Shown here: positions 37,801 to 47,671 of the stretch, piece by piece
Layout: each line of letters begins with the position of its first letter
How positions within the stretch are numbered: the stretch's first letter is position 1
NCBI GenBank assembly: GCA_905178155.1
Contig: CAJINV010000001.1
Span: forward strand, 5,598,757 to 5,662,756
Length of the DNA stretch: 64,000 nt
Source: Amoebophrya sp. A120
Taxonomy: Eukaryota; Sar; Dinophyceae; Syndiniales; Amoebophryaceae
Direction: 5' to 3'
Made by a program: the position numbers and the translations under genes
Notes under the pieces: model-generated
The model's input: only the letters and a program-made list of their open reading frames with translations
Databases searched by the model: none
Told to the model about the DNA's origin: nothing

Positions 37801-39482
37801 AGGCCAAGCTGGGGCCCACCTGTGCCGCATCGGGCTGTGCGCGTCCAACTATCTCATGGTGGGCCCGCTCTTGGTGCGCCGCATATGGACCCGCCCTTGC
37901 TGCACAGACAAGGCTTACACCGTGCCGCATCCGACCGCAGATTCGCGCCGCGATCCAATTTATATCATGGACCTTTGTAGCCTTCACGCACAGATACCTT
38001 TTCCAAGCGACAAGAACGACTGCGAACGCTCTGTCGCCTGCGTTCGTGCGTGCGTGCGCCCGCTCACGCGCGTCTCATCCCCATCCCCGTGCGCGCGCGC
38101 GCGCGCGCGCATGAAGGTGTGCGCGCGCGCGCGTGCGCGCATGAATGTGTGCGCGCGCAGGAAGGTGTGTGTGTGTGCGTGCGCGCGTGCGCGCGCATGC
38201 GTTCGTGCGCGCCTCACCCAAGGTGTGTGCGCGCGCGCGCGCGCGCGCTCGTGCGCGCAGGAAGGTGAGCAGGAAGGTGTGCGTGCGCGCGCGCGCGCGC
38301 TCGTGCGCGCAGGAAGGTGAGAAGGAAGGCGTGCGTGCGTGCGTGCGCTCGCACGCACACCTCACACCCCTACATGTTGGTTTTTTCAGCACTTTCCCCT
38401 ACATCAATCGCAAACAGCACGGCACTACGCACCAAATGACGTATAAAATGATGCTGAAAATACGACTTTGCGTGCACCCGTACAAGTTGCAAGATTTTGA
38501 GTTCATCATACCGTCGTGTTTCGCTGAAACACGACGGTATCATGAATTCACTTGCTTACAAGCAAATTTCGAGTAGACAAAAGTTTCAAAGTATATTTAT
38601 AAACCTGAGTTTCGCCTTTGCGCCGGGGCTGCTGCAGTTGGTGAAGATTCCTTTTCCCTTGAAGAGGATGTGGTACACGTCGGGGACCATGCCACCGGTG
38701 TAGCGCAGCGTGTACTTTTCCTTGATCCAGTGTTGCACCAAATTCGAGTACAGCGCGTTATCCGCCGTGGCGCGGAGATTCCCCGGCGCGAACACCTTGC
38801 CGAGCTTCGGCTGGACGGCAAAACTTTTCGTTTTCCGCCAGCTGTTCTGGGCCCACGTGAACTCCACCGTGCCGTGGTTCACCGTTGCCACGGCCATGGT
38901 AATGCGGGGTCCATACATGGCCATGGCGGCCGCATGCTGCTGTTTCCCCGTCACGTTCAGCAACGTACTGCCTGGCCACACACCAAAGATGCTCCCGACC
39001 GTGAAATTAGCGTCCACAATACTGCTTCCATCCAAGGGGTCAAAGGCGACGGAGTAGTGGGGCGGACCTGAGTTTTTTGTACACAGATTTGATTAGCAAA
39101 AAATGTTGAACTTCTTTGTACAGATGCGGAACGTGGTAAGTACATGGTCATGCGCATACAAAGGTGAGTAAGTACCTTCCATCGACACCTCCTCGGTGGT
39201 TTCTTCGCTGGAGGCTACCGCCGCTAGACCCTTGAGCCGTTGAAAGACAACTTTATCCGACGAGACGTCCACCGACAGCTGGACATCCCCGAAGGAGTTT
39301 TGCGTCCCCACCGCCTCCGCTGCGAACTCCGCACCGCCCTCGCGGAGTCGGACCCCGATGTCCACCACCGACTTCGCGATGGCACCGAGCACGGCCGTCA
39401 GCTCCGGCGAATTCGCGTCGTCGCCAAACGGCAGCACGCCGGCGCCCGGCACGTCACCTGGCGCAGACGGCGAGGAGGTCAT
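34865..39482 (-). CDS. Sedoheptulose-1,7-bisphosphatase (FBPase/SBPase family)
   Basis: This enzyme hydrolyses sedoheptulose 1,7-bisphosphate to the 7-phosphate, in the Calvin cycle or a non-oxidative pentose-phosphate variant. Exons are 39482-39176, 39067-38605 and 35063-34865, all GT-AG and in frame, giving 322 aa. Family motifs appear in order: [12 protein letters not shown], the acidic metal site [34 protein letters not shown]-like [36 protein letters not shown], and the C-terminal [17 protein letters not shown] with YGGKEEV. These favour SBPase over cytosolic FBPase. The length is near that of the mature enzyme. The N-terminus ([10 protein letters not shown]) shows no hydrophobic signal peptide, so a cytosolic location is likely unless an upstream exon was missed. 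The 3.5-kb second intron holds a foldback element and large arrays. Confidence 0.93.
35160..35985. repeat. CG-dinucleotide-rich tandem array (left arm)
   Basis: Alternating CG/GC runs are interrupted by recurring short blocks such as ACACGGGGATGCGGAGGAGG and CAGGGGGACCAGGAGGAGG. The two blocks alternate with CTCCTGTGCTCTG and CTCCCGCGCG spacers, giving a higher-order period of roughly 100-130 bp. Alternating CG tracts can adopt Z-DNA. All reading frames here are open on both strands only because the repeat lacks stop codons. Confidence 0.9.
36345..37455. repeat. GGCGGCCCC...GTCAGC minisatellite (centre of the foldback element)
   Basis: Dozens of degenerate units of about 18 bp have the form GGCGGCCCCTTAGTCAGC, with variants carrying ATTGGT, CTCTGGCC or GCCACTGGT. 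There are no unique spacers of constant length, so this is not a CRISPR array. The array sits between the inner inverted repeats. Confidence 0.9.
38085..38365. repeat. CG/TG-rich array (right arm of the foldback element)
   Basis: GCGCGC and GTGTGTG runs are interrupted by AGGAAGGTG and ATGAAGGTG blocks. This is the shorter counterpart of the left-arm array, and the inverted end TGTGAGGTGTGCGTGCG follows it immediately on the minus strand. Confidence 0.85.
38499..38548. repeat. Long hairpin in the SBPase intron
   Basis: The inner stem ATACCGTCGTGTTTC pairs perfectly with 38526-38540 across a 3-nt GCT loop. The arms extend outward to about 24 nt with two mismatches. It lies outside the foldback element, about 100 bp from the exon 2 donor. 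It could be a small inverted-repeat element or an RNA hairpin; no further role can be read. Confidence 0.75.
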
Positions 39483-40027
39483 CTTCTTCGTGGTGTGGTC
39501 TTCTGCTGTTTTTGAGACAGCTATCTCTACTCGCTTCTTGTTCTCATTATGCCCGCATCAACAAAAAAGATTCATTCGCAGAGTGGGATTGTATGAACAG
39601 TACGGACACACATCAGTGCCGTGCTTTACTTCCGGATCAGAGACACCATTCGATAATCAGAAGTGCAAAACTGCCCACGGATATGTCAACAGCCGGTCAC
39701 TGACGATTTCTGTTGGCCCAGATTTGAAATTCGCGTTTTCGGTAAGGCGCACTTTCCAAATTTTTCGTAGTGGCACTAGTACTGTCAAACCATGTAATAG
39801 CTGATACGTATTCAGGATCGCGACTTGGAATAGGAATGAGGGAGCGATCTTTCCAGTACCTGCAGCACTAAAGATGCAGCTCCGAACTTTGACTTCTGAA
39901 AAAATGTCGCACTGTATCGGTTGAGGAATGAGTCCCGAGTAAGTAGATAAATATCTTGTCCCTGATCGACGTCCTTGTTTCCGCACATCAAAATCCGCCA
40001 GCAAACTCCTGTTATCGCAATGTTCAA
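39483..40027. other. Intergenic region between the ankyrin gene and SBPase
   Basis: About 545 bp. The short open frames on both strands resemble no family. It presumably carries the SBPase promoter. Confidence 0.6.
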
Positions 40028-42967
40028 TTAGAACCCTGCATCTGCGGCTGCTTTGTCGTTCTCACCGGATGACACCGCTTTTGTCTGCACGCCATCTTCA
40101 GCTAATCCGAGTTTTCGTGATCGCAGGTACCGCACGGTACGCATGAAGCGACTGGGATCCTGCTGCACCACAGCTCGAACGAGGTCGACGACTTCCGGCA
40201 GGCCGGGGCGTTTATTCTTAGGACGCAACTTGAGAAAGAAAACGCAGGCATTGTCGAAATTGAGCTCCGCACACTCCACGAGCTCTGCGCATTGTCGCGC
40301 ATTGGACCCGTCGGCGGAAAGGAAATTGCTCTCCACAAAGTCACGCAATTTTGGAAGCAGCTCAAACCAGAGGTCCAGAATCGCACGAACCTGCGGAATC
40401 CAGCTTGGTGATAGCGCTTGCTCGGTTAAAATTTTTGCATATGCATCGACGGTATGGCTTTCCTCGTCTGCGGTTGCTTGCAGGAGTACTGCTTTGTTGA
40501 GGAACGTGTGCGCAATAGAGGCAACGTCTTAGAGAAAAAAATTCATTTCCTTGCCGGTTTGCAGTCGGTTTCGCTGTTTTCTTACGACGTCACTTGTTTC
40601 AGAGCCAAGCTCCGCAAAAATGGTCTGCTTCAAACTGGTCGCACGGCTTATCTCATGCGCAGGACTCTGAATCGAACCAAACAAATGCTCCGAGGTATCA
40701 CCCGCAACTTTATCGTTTGAGGCGAACTTCTGCAGCATTGACCCTTCAGCACTGCTCGAACGACCAGGTTCATCGGCTGCGAAGCGGCCTGGCTCTCTTC
40801 GCAAGCAATCCCAGTTCCTGTTCACATTGGTTCGATAGAAGTTGACTGAGTGAAAGGTGTCGACAATGGCATTGCGCAACTCGAGCAAGGCAGGTCGTAG
40901 GAGCAGCCTGGGGCTGGTTTTCTCGACCCCACCATCAAGGGAGTCAGTTGCGTCCAGGTAGAAGAAGGGAAATTCGAACACCTGCAGCGCAATTGGGTCG
41001 CAGAGGTGGCTTCGTAACGCGGTAGCCACCCCAGAAACTAAACTCACAGCGAGATTCATACTGGGAGCGTCGCAGTCTTTAAAGACGACCGTCCGGTAGC
41101 CGTGTAGCCTCACGAACGCGAAGAAGTTCTTTGCGGAGAGCTCTAGCGGATCGTTAAGGCTGCCGCCACCAGCAGTGGCAGCTGCTTCCGCTGTCTCAGT
41201 GTTGCCGGAAGTTCGCGCGCTTTCGCCAGAATCGTCGCGCGGAAACGGCTGCAGCGTAATATTGGAAATCAGCAAGTCGGTGTGGTGCGGTTTTGCAAAG
41301 TCGGCGAAAGCGGTACGAATCTCGCTTTGCAGTTCCGCAAGTGTGAGATCCCGCCTGGAGAGGGCGGCCGCCAGACGATGCTGCTCATCTCTTTCTTTCG
41401 TATCGAGCACTGCAAAAGGCTGCGCGCTTCTTTCTACCCGTGCACTGGTAGAGGTGCATGCACTTTTGTTCGGATCATCCACCCAGGCAGGCGCTGCTGC
41501 ACCGTTAGTCTCCAATGGCTTCCAGGTACGCGGGCAGTGGGGCTGCAAGACATTGTAACAATTCAGGTACTTCTGTCGCTCCGCTGCACCGCCCCGTCCG
41601 ATCTTTTTCACCCTTTCCTCCACCATTTGCAGCAGGGTGGAGTCTTTTTTGTCCACGACGCGCTCCAGCAACGAGGAGTAGTTTTTGTCAACCCTGCGGG
41701 CGCAGCGCACTGTAAAAGCAATTTCGTCCACTTCCTGCTTCCGCTCCGGCGTGTTGAACCTCAACCACCAGGAGTCCAGGAGAACAGTCAGCATCTTCGC
41801 ATCCGCTCGGTAGCAGGCAATGCTGAATGCCGTGTTTCCCCAGGACTTTTCCTGGAACATCGGGTCGGCCCATTGCAACCACGGCTCCTCGTGGTTCGTC
41901 GTGCGCGCAGCGTGTTTTTCGACCAGAAAGCGCACGCACTCCAGGAACCCTTGTTCGCAACAGAAATGCAACAACGTCTGGCCGCCGAAGCATCGTAGCT
42001 GCATTTGCGCAAGTGTATGGAAAAACCGCGGGTTCTGCTGGTCTCCGGTCTGAAAGTACATTTTCAGCATTTCCACGAAGAAAGGATCCTGCAGCGCAGC
42101 CTGCAGCACGCCAGGGTCGTCGCCGTCTTCGAGAAGATCGAACTTCTCCCCGATCACGGTCTGGACGACATCCATATTCGTAGCAAAGTGGGAGGTGACC
42201 ACGCGTCGATCTGAAATGTCATGGATCACCCGGTGCCAGACGCCGTCCTTCAATTCGGACGCTTTGTCCACCAAGCCGTCTGACCTGGTGTCATGCTCCT
42301 CGCCGCGTGTGTCGTGATGAAGCTCCGACATTTTTACAGAGCCGCGATTGTTCATCTGCACTTCGGCAAACTGATTCTTGTGCTTCCCTCCACCTCGGCC
42401 CTTCCCTTTCTTTCCAAAACCCTTGGCGTTTCGCCGTTCGCAGCGGGTGTACGCAGCAAGGAGCTCGGTGGGCGGAATCCAGCGATAGCAAATCCAGCGG
42501 TAGGGCTTGCCTTTAGATTGCGACCCATGCGAGTCATGCGTGAGGAACTTTTGGCCGCGCTCCATCGTTTCCCTGCACAGTTGAAGATCATTGGCGATGT
42601 CCCGCGAGGCGGCGTGCCCAAACAGGGCTTCGACACAGTTCGTCAAGTACGAACTGCCCAAGGAACATATGCTCGCGGCGTCCATCTTTTTCTTTTCAAA
42701 CTCCTGGTGCACGACAAATGCAAATTTTTCTATGCATAGCTTGCGAATAGAAAGAGCAGATTTACTTGTGCTGTCTTCGTCCAGAAACCTGTGGCTACAA
42801 CTTGGCGGGAAGAGCGACACTTCGTTTCCACACAAAGGAGCATATTCGTAGCGGAAGCGTAAACCCTGATCACAAGGAATGAAATCTAATTTCTTACATC
42901 CGTAAAGACAAGATCCTCCTACTTGCCATGAACCGCTGTGATCGCTACAACGAAAGATCTTGCTCAA
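40028..42967 (-). CDS. Ankyrin-repeat protein
   Basis: Two exons are visible. Exon 1 runs from about 42967 to 40594 and exon 2 from 40527 to 40028. The best in-frame junction is ACAA|GTGACG with TCTAAG|AC; a stronger-looking GTAAGA donor nearby would break the frame. Ankyrin repeats are recognisable near residues 320-350 (GGQTLLHFCCEQGFLECVRFL) and 375-405 (WGNTAFSIACYRADAKMLTVLL). Both flanks are long and of no recognised family. A Lys/Gly-rich stretch (KGFGKKGKGRGGGK) may bind nucleic acid or be disordered. The first visible codon is TTG and the first in-frame ATG comes only after about 90 codons, so an upstream exon or another start is likely. The repeats imply protein binding; partner and process are unknown. 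Confidence 0.75.
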
Positions 42968-43242
42968 TGAATCATAGATCAGTCACGAATTCCCGCGCCT
43001 TCCTACTTACCAAGGACATACGTATAGGCGAGAACAAAACCCAACTACCAGAACTGCAACTTTTTCTGCGACCGAGAACGAACAACAAAGAGCCGCCTGG
43101 TCAGAAAGAGAACAGTCTTTCTCTTGGTTGTGATGGTGACGCGTCTGGTTCCAATTTTTCACTCTCGATTCAGCGTCAAGCCTGACAGTCAATGAGCGTC
43201 CGAGTTTCTAACACCGGGAAGACATCGCAGCTCTTGCCGTCA

Positions 43243-46200
43243 TCACAAACCCCCCTCGTCGTCACTGCTGCTCAGCTCCACCACATCCCCACCCGTCGAC
43301 GCAAGATCTTCCCAGTGCGGCGCGTGCGCGGGCGGGACGGGAAACCCGAGATCCTCGAGAGCAATCAAAAACGCCGCCAGCGCGTTTGCGCCCTGGTTCT
43401 TCCGCGTCCTCAGGCCCGGCAGCGCGGAATGCGTGAAGAAAATCAAGCAAAAGCGCTCGCCTTCAAACGGCATAGTCCCGTGGATGTGCTCCCGCGCGTC
43501 GAAGCGGCGGGGGGTGTTTTCGACACAGAACTCGCGACCGATTATGTACTTGCCGCCGCAGGGGGCGCTTCCAAAGAATTTTGGCCATCGTTCCTCCTTG
43601 CCGTACATGCGCGTTTTCTCGGCGGGGCTCTCGACGATGCTCTTCGGAACAAACAAACGAACGACCCGCCCGTCCTCGGGCTCGTGGACTAGCGCCAAAT
43701 CAGCCCGGTGCTTCACGTCGCTGAGCGTCAGTGCAGGATCGTGCACGAAAAGGCCGCCACCAACAAAGTCGCCCATCGCGATCACGCAGCTATCGCCGAT
43801 GTTTCCACTATCCCGGTGCGGGTAGGTGAACGCGTTTTTGTAGACGTTGACGGAACTGTAGGAAAACTTCTGGTTGGAATTTGGCTGGACAGCAGCTTCT
43901 TGCCCTTTGAGGCGAACAGTTTGGATCTGGTTAAGCAGGCGGCAGAAGAACTCGTTCACCAGCACACAGACCGGCCGCCCGCTGGCTGCTTTCATCTTCG
44001 CCGTGTCCTTTGTCAGTGTACATCCATGGCAGTAGTCACGCGTCGCGCCAAACGTGATGCTTTGCGTCATGACTTTGCTTTCGCCGGCACGGGTTTGCCG
44101 CAGGTCCTTTCCCTTCACCGAGTTCTCGCCTTTTTTGTTCTTCGCAGTGAACGTGTCGCGAAGGAACATGATGGTTTGTTCGAGTGAAAGGCTCTTTCTA
44201 TCGCTTTCCGCTGGCGCCGGAGCTGGTGGTGAGCTTTCCGCAACTGTGACAGGTTTTGAATGCACAGTGTCTGGCACTGGTATTCGATTAGGACTAGCAC
44301 GCACTGATTTCCCGGACAACATGTCAGAAAGCATGCTGACTGCTACGAACATCACCTCCTTCCTCCCATTCAACGGCTTCCTCCCAGCTACCCCTGTCTG
44401 CAACGCTTGGAGACGATTAGCAACCTGCCTTTTAGTCTCATCTATCAGTTCGTAGCAACGCGCTTCGTCCGAAAGCGACACACGAGACTTCTGCAGCAAT
44501 TTTGTAACACCAGTCGTCAGAAGACCACGGTCCAGCAGCTTAACGCAGTGCAACAGGCCTGCAGATACATCATACGCGTCCTCTAGTCGGCCCCAGTAAA
44601 TATACTCGGTTGTCGAAACTAGACCTAGAGCGACTAGCCAACCGCGTAGAGCGAAATACGTATGCTGCTGTTCCTTCGTCCGACCCGTATCGGACCTTCT
44701 CCACAACTGAAACCGCGACCAGACTTCCATGCCGGAATCACAATGGGCCTTGAATTTTTTCTCCAATTTGGTTAATCTGCAACCGACGGCACCACCGTGC
44801 TTCTCGCCGTGCTTGTGCAACACATCCGAGAGTACCATATGGGGAAGATCCTCAAGAGTGCGAATAGCGCTCTGCCATTCCGAAAGTTCCAGGTACGAGG
44901 AATCGCCACTTCCACTCCATGAATATTCCAGCGCCACGCCTTTTGTAACGCGCCACAGTTCCTGGGGCGTGCGCTTTTCGAAAGAAACTTTCAGGCTGGC
45001 CGTTGTTAAAGCTTGAGCAAATTCCGCCACAGCGCGACTTCGACAGCCTTCAGCATCGACGGGCGCGGACAAGAGCATCAGAAGCTTGCAAGCTTCACTA
45101 GTGGCGTCAGGGACTATTTCCGTCTTTGCCAAGAGCCAGGTAGTTGTTGTTTTTTGCAGAACGCCGAAGTCCAGTAACAATCTTCGAATCCCACTCAAGT
45201 GCAGACTACTTTCGTCATCACCTTTTTGTCCCGCCGAGTCACTTTCGGTGCCTTTGGAGCCCCCAGCAGTGTTCTTCGAGCTACTGCTATCGGCGCTAGG
45301 GTCTCCGGACTCAAACTGCTGCAACACCTGCTCCCGAAGCGTCGTAGTCCGTCCACAAATTCTGATGCTCTGCGCTGCCAGCTTCGCAAGCTCAGGCGGC
45401 AGTGTCGCGCTGGACATCAGTCCTGCAACAGTGACACAGAGATCTTCCAGCTTTGCACCCCGAAAAGGAAAGCGGTCGCGGTTTCCGAACTCATCCTGCT
45501 GCCACATCTCTCGGAGCGTTGTACTTCGTCCACGAATTTGGATGCTCTGCGTTGCCAGCTTCTCAAGCTGAGTCGGCAGTCTACCGCCGGAAACTAGTCC
45601 TGCAACAGTAGCACAAAGCTCCTCCAACTTTGCACCTGGAATAGCAGAGCACGCGTTGGGGCCGTCGGACCTGTTCGGCTCGCTGGTGGTGCGCAGTGGA
45701 GATGCAGGTGCAACTAGTACGCCCGTCGCGTGCGCTTCTTTCTTCGCACGCTTAGCGGACGGCTCTCCGATGGAGCGCTGCAGTAGGTTCGATTCCGCGC
45801 CGGAGCCCTCCTGTGCCGGTCGGAGCGCGCTGCTTCGTATCGGCTGAATGCCGTCGAAAAACTTCGTGAACTCCTCCAACGAGACATTGAATTGGCCCTG
45901 GGACAAACCACCCAGGACTTCCTCTGTAACGTTCTTTGGGCCTTCCAGCTTCAGAAACGCCTCCAGCCGGCTTTGCCAGTACATGCGATTTTCCCGGGGA
46001 ATTGACATGTAGTGCTCAATCGTTCCAGCTTCCCGAGGCTTCCGCGCTATCTCGAAAATAGCCAAAAACTTTCTAACGCGGTCGCTGCAAATGCAAAGCC
46101 TTCCGTCTACTCTGCTTTTTTCGTCGGAGAAAATAGAGGTGCCTTTCTTGAAGAACATCCCTCTCGTGCGCTGTGTTGCGTGCTTCTCTTTGCTTATTCG

Positions 46201-46908
46201 GTAGTACGTATCCATTATCGTGAAGAGCGTCTCGCCGCCAACGGTGCCCCGGACTCGTGTGCAAATCGCGTAGACATCGTCGCGCTTGACCTTTTGCCCC
46301 GCGTCCTGGAAGCAGGTCTGTCCGATGTCAAGTTGGTCTGCGTGGGAGTCCAGCTCTTTCAGCGTCGACCTAATTTCATCCGCCGTTGGAATCTCCTGAC
46401 CTTCAGCGAAGTACGAAGCTGGTACTTCGTCACGTTTCAGCAGCTGTGCCATGAACTCAACGATCTTCTCACCGCGCATGTCCTTATTCTGAGCAGCCTC
46501 GAGCGTATCACTGAGAAGTACTTTCCCAGTGGCCATGCTCATGAGCAAGGCGAGGCGACGCTCCGCGCGTTTTGTCAGAACGACTCGAAGCTGCGTCGGG
46601 ACACCCATATCCTCTGCGCGGTCAAGCAGCTCGTGGCGCATCCGCGTAATTGAGTCGACTTCGGGAAAACCCTCCGCGCGTCCATGATTGCGCAGTCGCT
46701 GCAGCTCGTCTTTGAGCGAAACCGTTACGCACGCCCGCTGTTCTTTCCCGAACGTCAGTCCCGATTCGCTGAGCTCCCGCTCGATCAAGACAACTTTCTT
46801 GCTTTTGCTCACGTCATCTCCCTTCTTGCCTGTCACCCAGGATGCATACACCGTGCACCACCAGAGAAACAGGCGCATAAATTCCTTCTCATCCTCCGGA
46901 ACATACAT
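43243..46908 (-). CDS. 2-oxoglutarate/Fe(II) dioxygenase-like protein, paralogue 1 (1,221 aa)
   Basis: This is one uninterrupted exon from the ATG at 46908 to the stop at 43243. The last third looks like a 2OG-Fe(II) oxygenase fold. TYPHRDSGN (near residue 1028) supplies the H-x-D pair, followed by the typical GDFVGGGLFVHD turn. The distal His is in REHIHGTMPFEGERF (about 1135-1150), whose Arg would bind 2-oxoglutarate. Such domains occur in protist families related to TET/JBP and other nucleic-acid or protein hydroxylases; the substrate here is unknown. A CHGC motif lies upstream. The middle carries a duplicated segment of about 55 residues beginning GAKLE(E/D)LC and ending TTLRE. The N-terminal 850 residues match no family I know, apart from their paralogue downstream of ATG7. 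Confidence 0.82.
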   Translation of the reverse strand: MYVPEDEKEFMRLFLWWCTVYASWVTGKKGDDVSKSKKVVLIERELSESGLTFGKEQRACVTVSLKDELQRLRNHGRAEGFPEVDSITRMRHELLDRAEDMGVPTQLRVVLTKRAERRLALLMSMATGKVLLSDTLEAAQNKDMRGEKIVEFMAQLLKRDEVPASYFAEGQEIPTADEIRSTLKELDSHADQLDIGQTCFQDAGQKVKRDDVYAICTRVRGTVGGETLFTIMDTYYRISKEKHATQRTRGMFFKKGTSIFSDEKSRVDGRLCICSDRVRKFLAIFEIARKPREAGTIEHYMSIPRENRMYWQSRLEAFLKLEGPKNVTEEVLGGLSQGQFNVSLEEFTKFFDGIQPIRSSALRPAQEGSGAESNLLQRSIGEPSAKRAKKEAHATGVLVAPASPLRTTSEPNRSDGPNACSAIPGAKLEELCATVAGLVSGGRLPTQLEKLATQSIQIRGRSTTLREMWQQDEFGNRDRFPFRGAKLEDLCVTVAGLMSSATLPPELAKLAAQSIRICGRTTTLREQVLQQFESGDPSADSSSSKNTAGGSKGTESDSAGQKGDDESSLHLSGIRRLLLDFGVLQKTTTTWLLAKTEIVPDATSEACKLLMLLSAPVDAEGCRSRAVAEFAQALTTASLKVSFEKRTPQELWRVTKGVALEYSWSGSGDSSYLELSEWQSAIRTLEDLPHMVLSDVLHKHGEKHGGAVGCRLTKLEKKFKAHCDSGMEVWSRFQLWRRSDTGRTKEQQHTYFALRGWLVALGLVSTTEYIYWGRLEDAYDVSAGLLHCVKLLDRGLLTTGVTKLLQKSRVSLSDEARCYELIDETKRQVANRLQALQTGVAGRKPLNGRKEVMFVAVSMLSDMLSGKSVRASPNRIPVPDTVHSKPVTVAESSPPAPAPAESDRKSLSLEQTIMFLRDTFTAKNKKGENSVKGKDLRQTRAGESKVMTQSITFGATRDYCHGCTLTKDTAKMKAASGRPVCVLVNEFFCRLLNQIQTVRLKGQEAAVQPNSNQKFSYSSVNVYKNAFTYPHRDSGNIGDSCVIAMGDFVGGGLFVHDPALTLSDVKHRADLALVHEPEDGRVVRLFVPKSIVESPAEKTRMYGKEERWPKFFGSAPCGGKYIIGREFCVENTPRRFDAREHIHGTMPFEGERFCLIFFTHSALPGLRTRKNQGANALAAFLIALEDLGFPVPPAHAPHWEDLASTGGDVVELSSSDDEGGL
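45300..45640 (-). repeat. Internal protein repeat (two units) in dioxygenase paralogue 1
   Basis: Two adjacent units of about 55 codons share the pattern GAKLE-LC-TVAGL, LP-(Q/E)L-KLA-QSI-I-GR-TTLRE. The next paralogue carries a single unit (GAKLEDLCVTVAGL...TTLREMWEQ). So this copy gained a unit, or the other lost one. Confidence 0.85.
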
Positions 46909-47671
46909 TTTGATTTTTGCGAATTGGTTGGTACATTGACTAGACGATGAGAATGAGATTCGGGAAAAGAGATATAGCTAAATCAAAATGTTCGAAGCGA
47001 TTGATCCGACAGGGACGATCAGAGAGATCAATCTCTTTCCAGCAAAGATCTGTTCATAAGTTGCGCACTGTTACTTTTCTTACAACCTCAGAGAGAGTGG
47101 CGGTTTTTCTAAATGCTTATGCTTCCTCCTAGGCAGCGGGTAGTGCCTAGGTGCCACGAAAAGGATCTTGAAATCTTTCTGACGAAAAAATACGCGGATC
47201 GGTGGTCGCCAGATAATATGATCGAGTAAAGCATGGTTGTGACACGACATAGACATCATCGCCGCTGTACCTGCGTGACCATGACTCAATAGATTCAAAG
47301 GCCAACACGACTGATGGAAAGTCAAAGTCGAGATACTAGTCAGAATGACAAAAACCTGACTCGTGCGGCTCAATCGTGGCCGTGGCACAGCATTTCTTCT
47401 CAAAAATTCTGCCACGACGACACTTCACAAAACACACAGATCTGCGCCCCTTGGACTTCTCCATATTGCCATGCGGTTGCGGACTGAAGAGATTACTATG
47501 CCATGTTGACTGAATGAGAATGGAAACGTCACAGATGAGAGGCGGAGTCAGTTAGGATCGCAGGCTCTCTCCCCCCCGGAGGGTGAGTAGCTATTTCTCC
47601 TCAAAATTTGTTGCCTCAGTGTCGAGCCTCACAGTCAATGAGAGTCCGAGTTTCTAGCACCAGGACACTCA
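46909..47671. other. Spacer between the dioxygenase paralogues (duplicated flank)
   Basis: Positions 47153-47443 are a diverged copy of 52012-52318, the 5' flank of the other paralogue plus the end of ATG7. The right part (47633-47671) resembles the 3' flank of paralogue 1 at 43191-43242. The spacer is therefore the junction of a tandem duplication. Confidence 0.8.
47423..47443 (-). pseudogene. Relic of the ATG7 3' end between the two dioxygenase genes
   Basis: These 21 bases are identical to 52298-52318, which encode the last five residues of ATG7 (DLCVL) and its stop. The following 270 or so bases (47153-47422) resemble the ATG7 3' flank (52012-52297). No other ATG7 sequence is present here. 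The duplication that made the second dioxygenase gene evidently started inside the final ATG7 exon. Confidence 0.85.

Larger units (their letters stand above)
35137..38389. mobile_element. Foldback-type element inside the SBPase intron
   Basis: A block of about 3.23 kb (35148-38378) is bounded by near-identical direct repeats GGTTTTTTC(G/A)G at 35137-35147 and 38379-38389. Its outer ends are inverted repeats: both begin ACATGTA and then share TGTGAGGTGTGCGTGCG. Further inside are two perfect inverted pairs: 36016-36039 with 37979-38002 (24 bp), and 36230-36272 with 37706-37748 (about 43 bp). The centre is a minisatellite and the outer arms are CG-rich arrays of unequal length. No credible protein is encoded; the long frames on both strands are products of the repeats. 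The layout resembles foldback DNA elements, whose long inverted arms carry tandem repeats. Confidence 0.7.

Noticed and set aside
36327-37990. Gly/Pro/Ser-rich frames and a regularly repeating array that might suggest a CRISPR
   Set aside because: The units of about 18 bp are degenerate and contiguous with no unique spacers, and the host is eukaryotic. The frames are minisatellite products.
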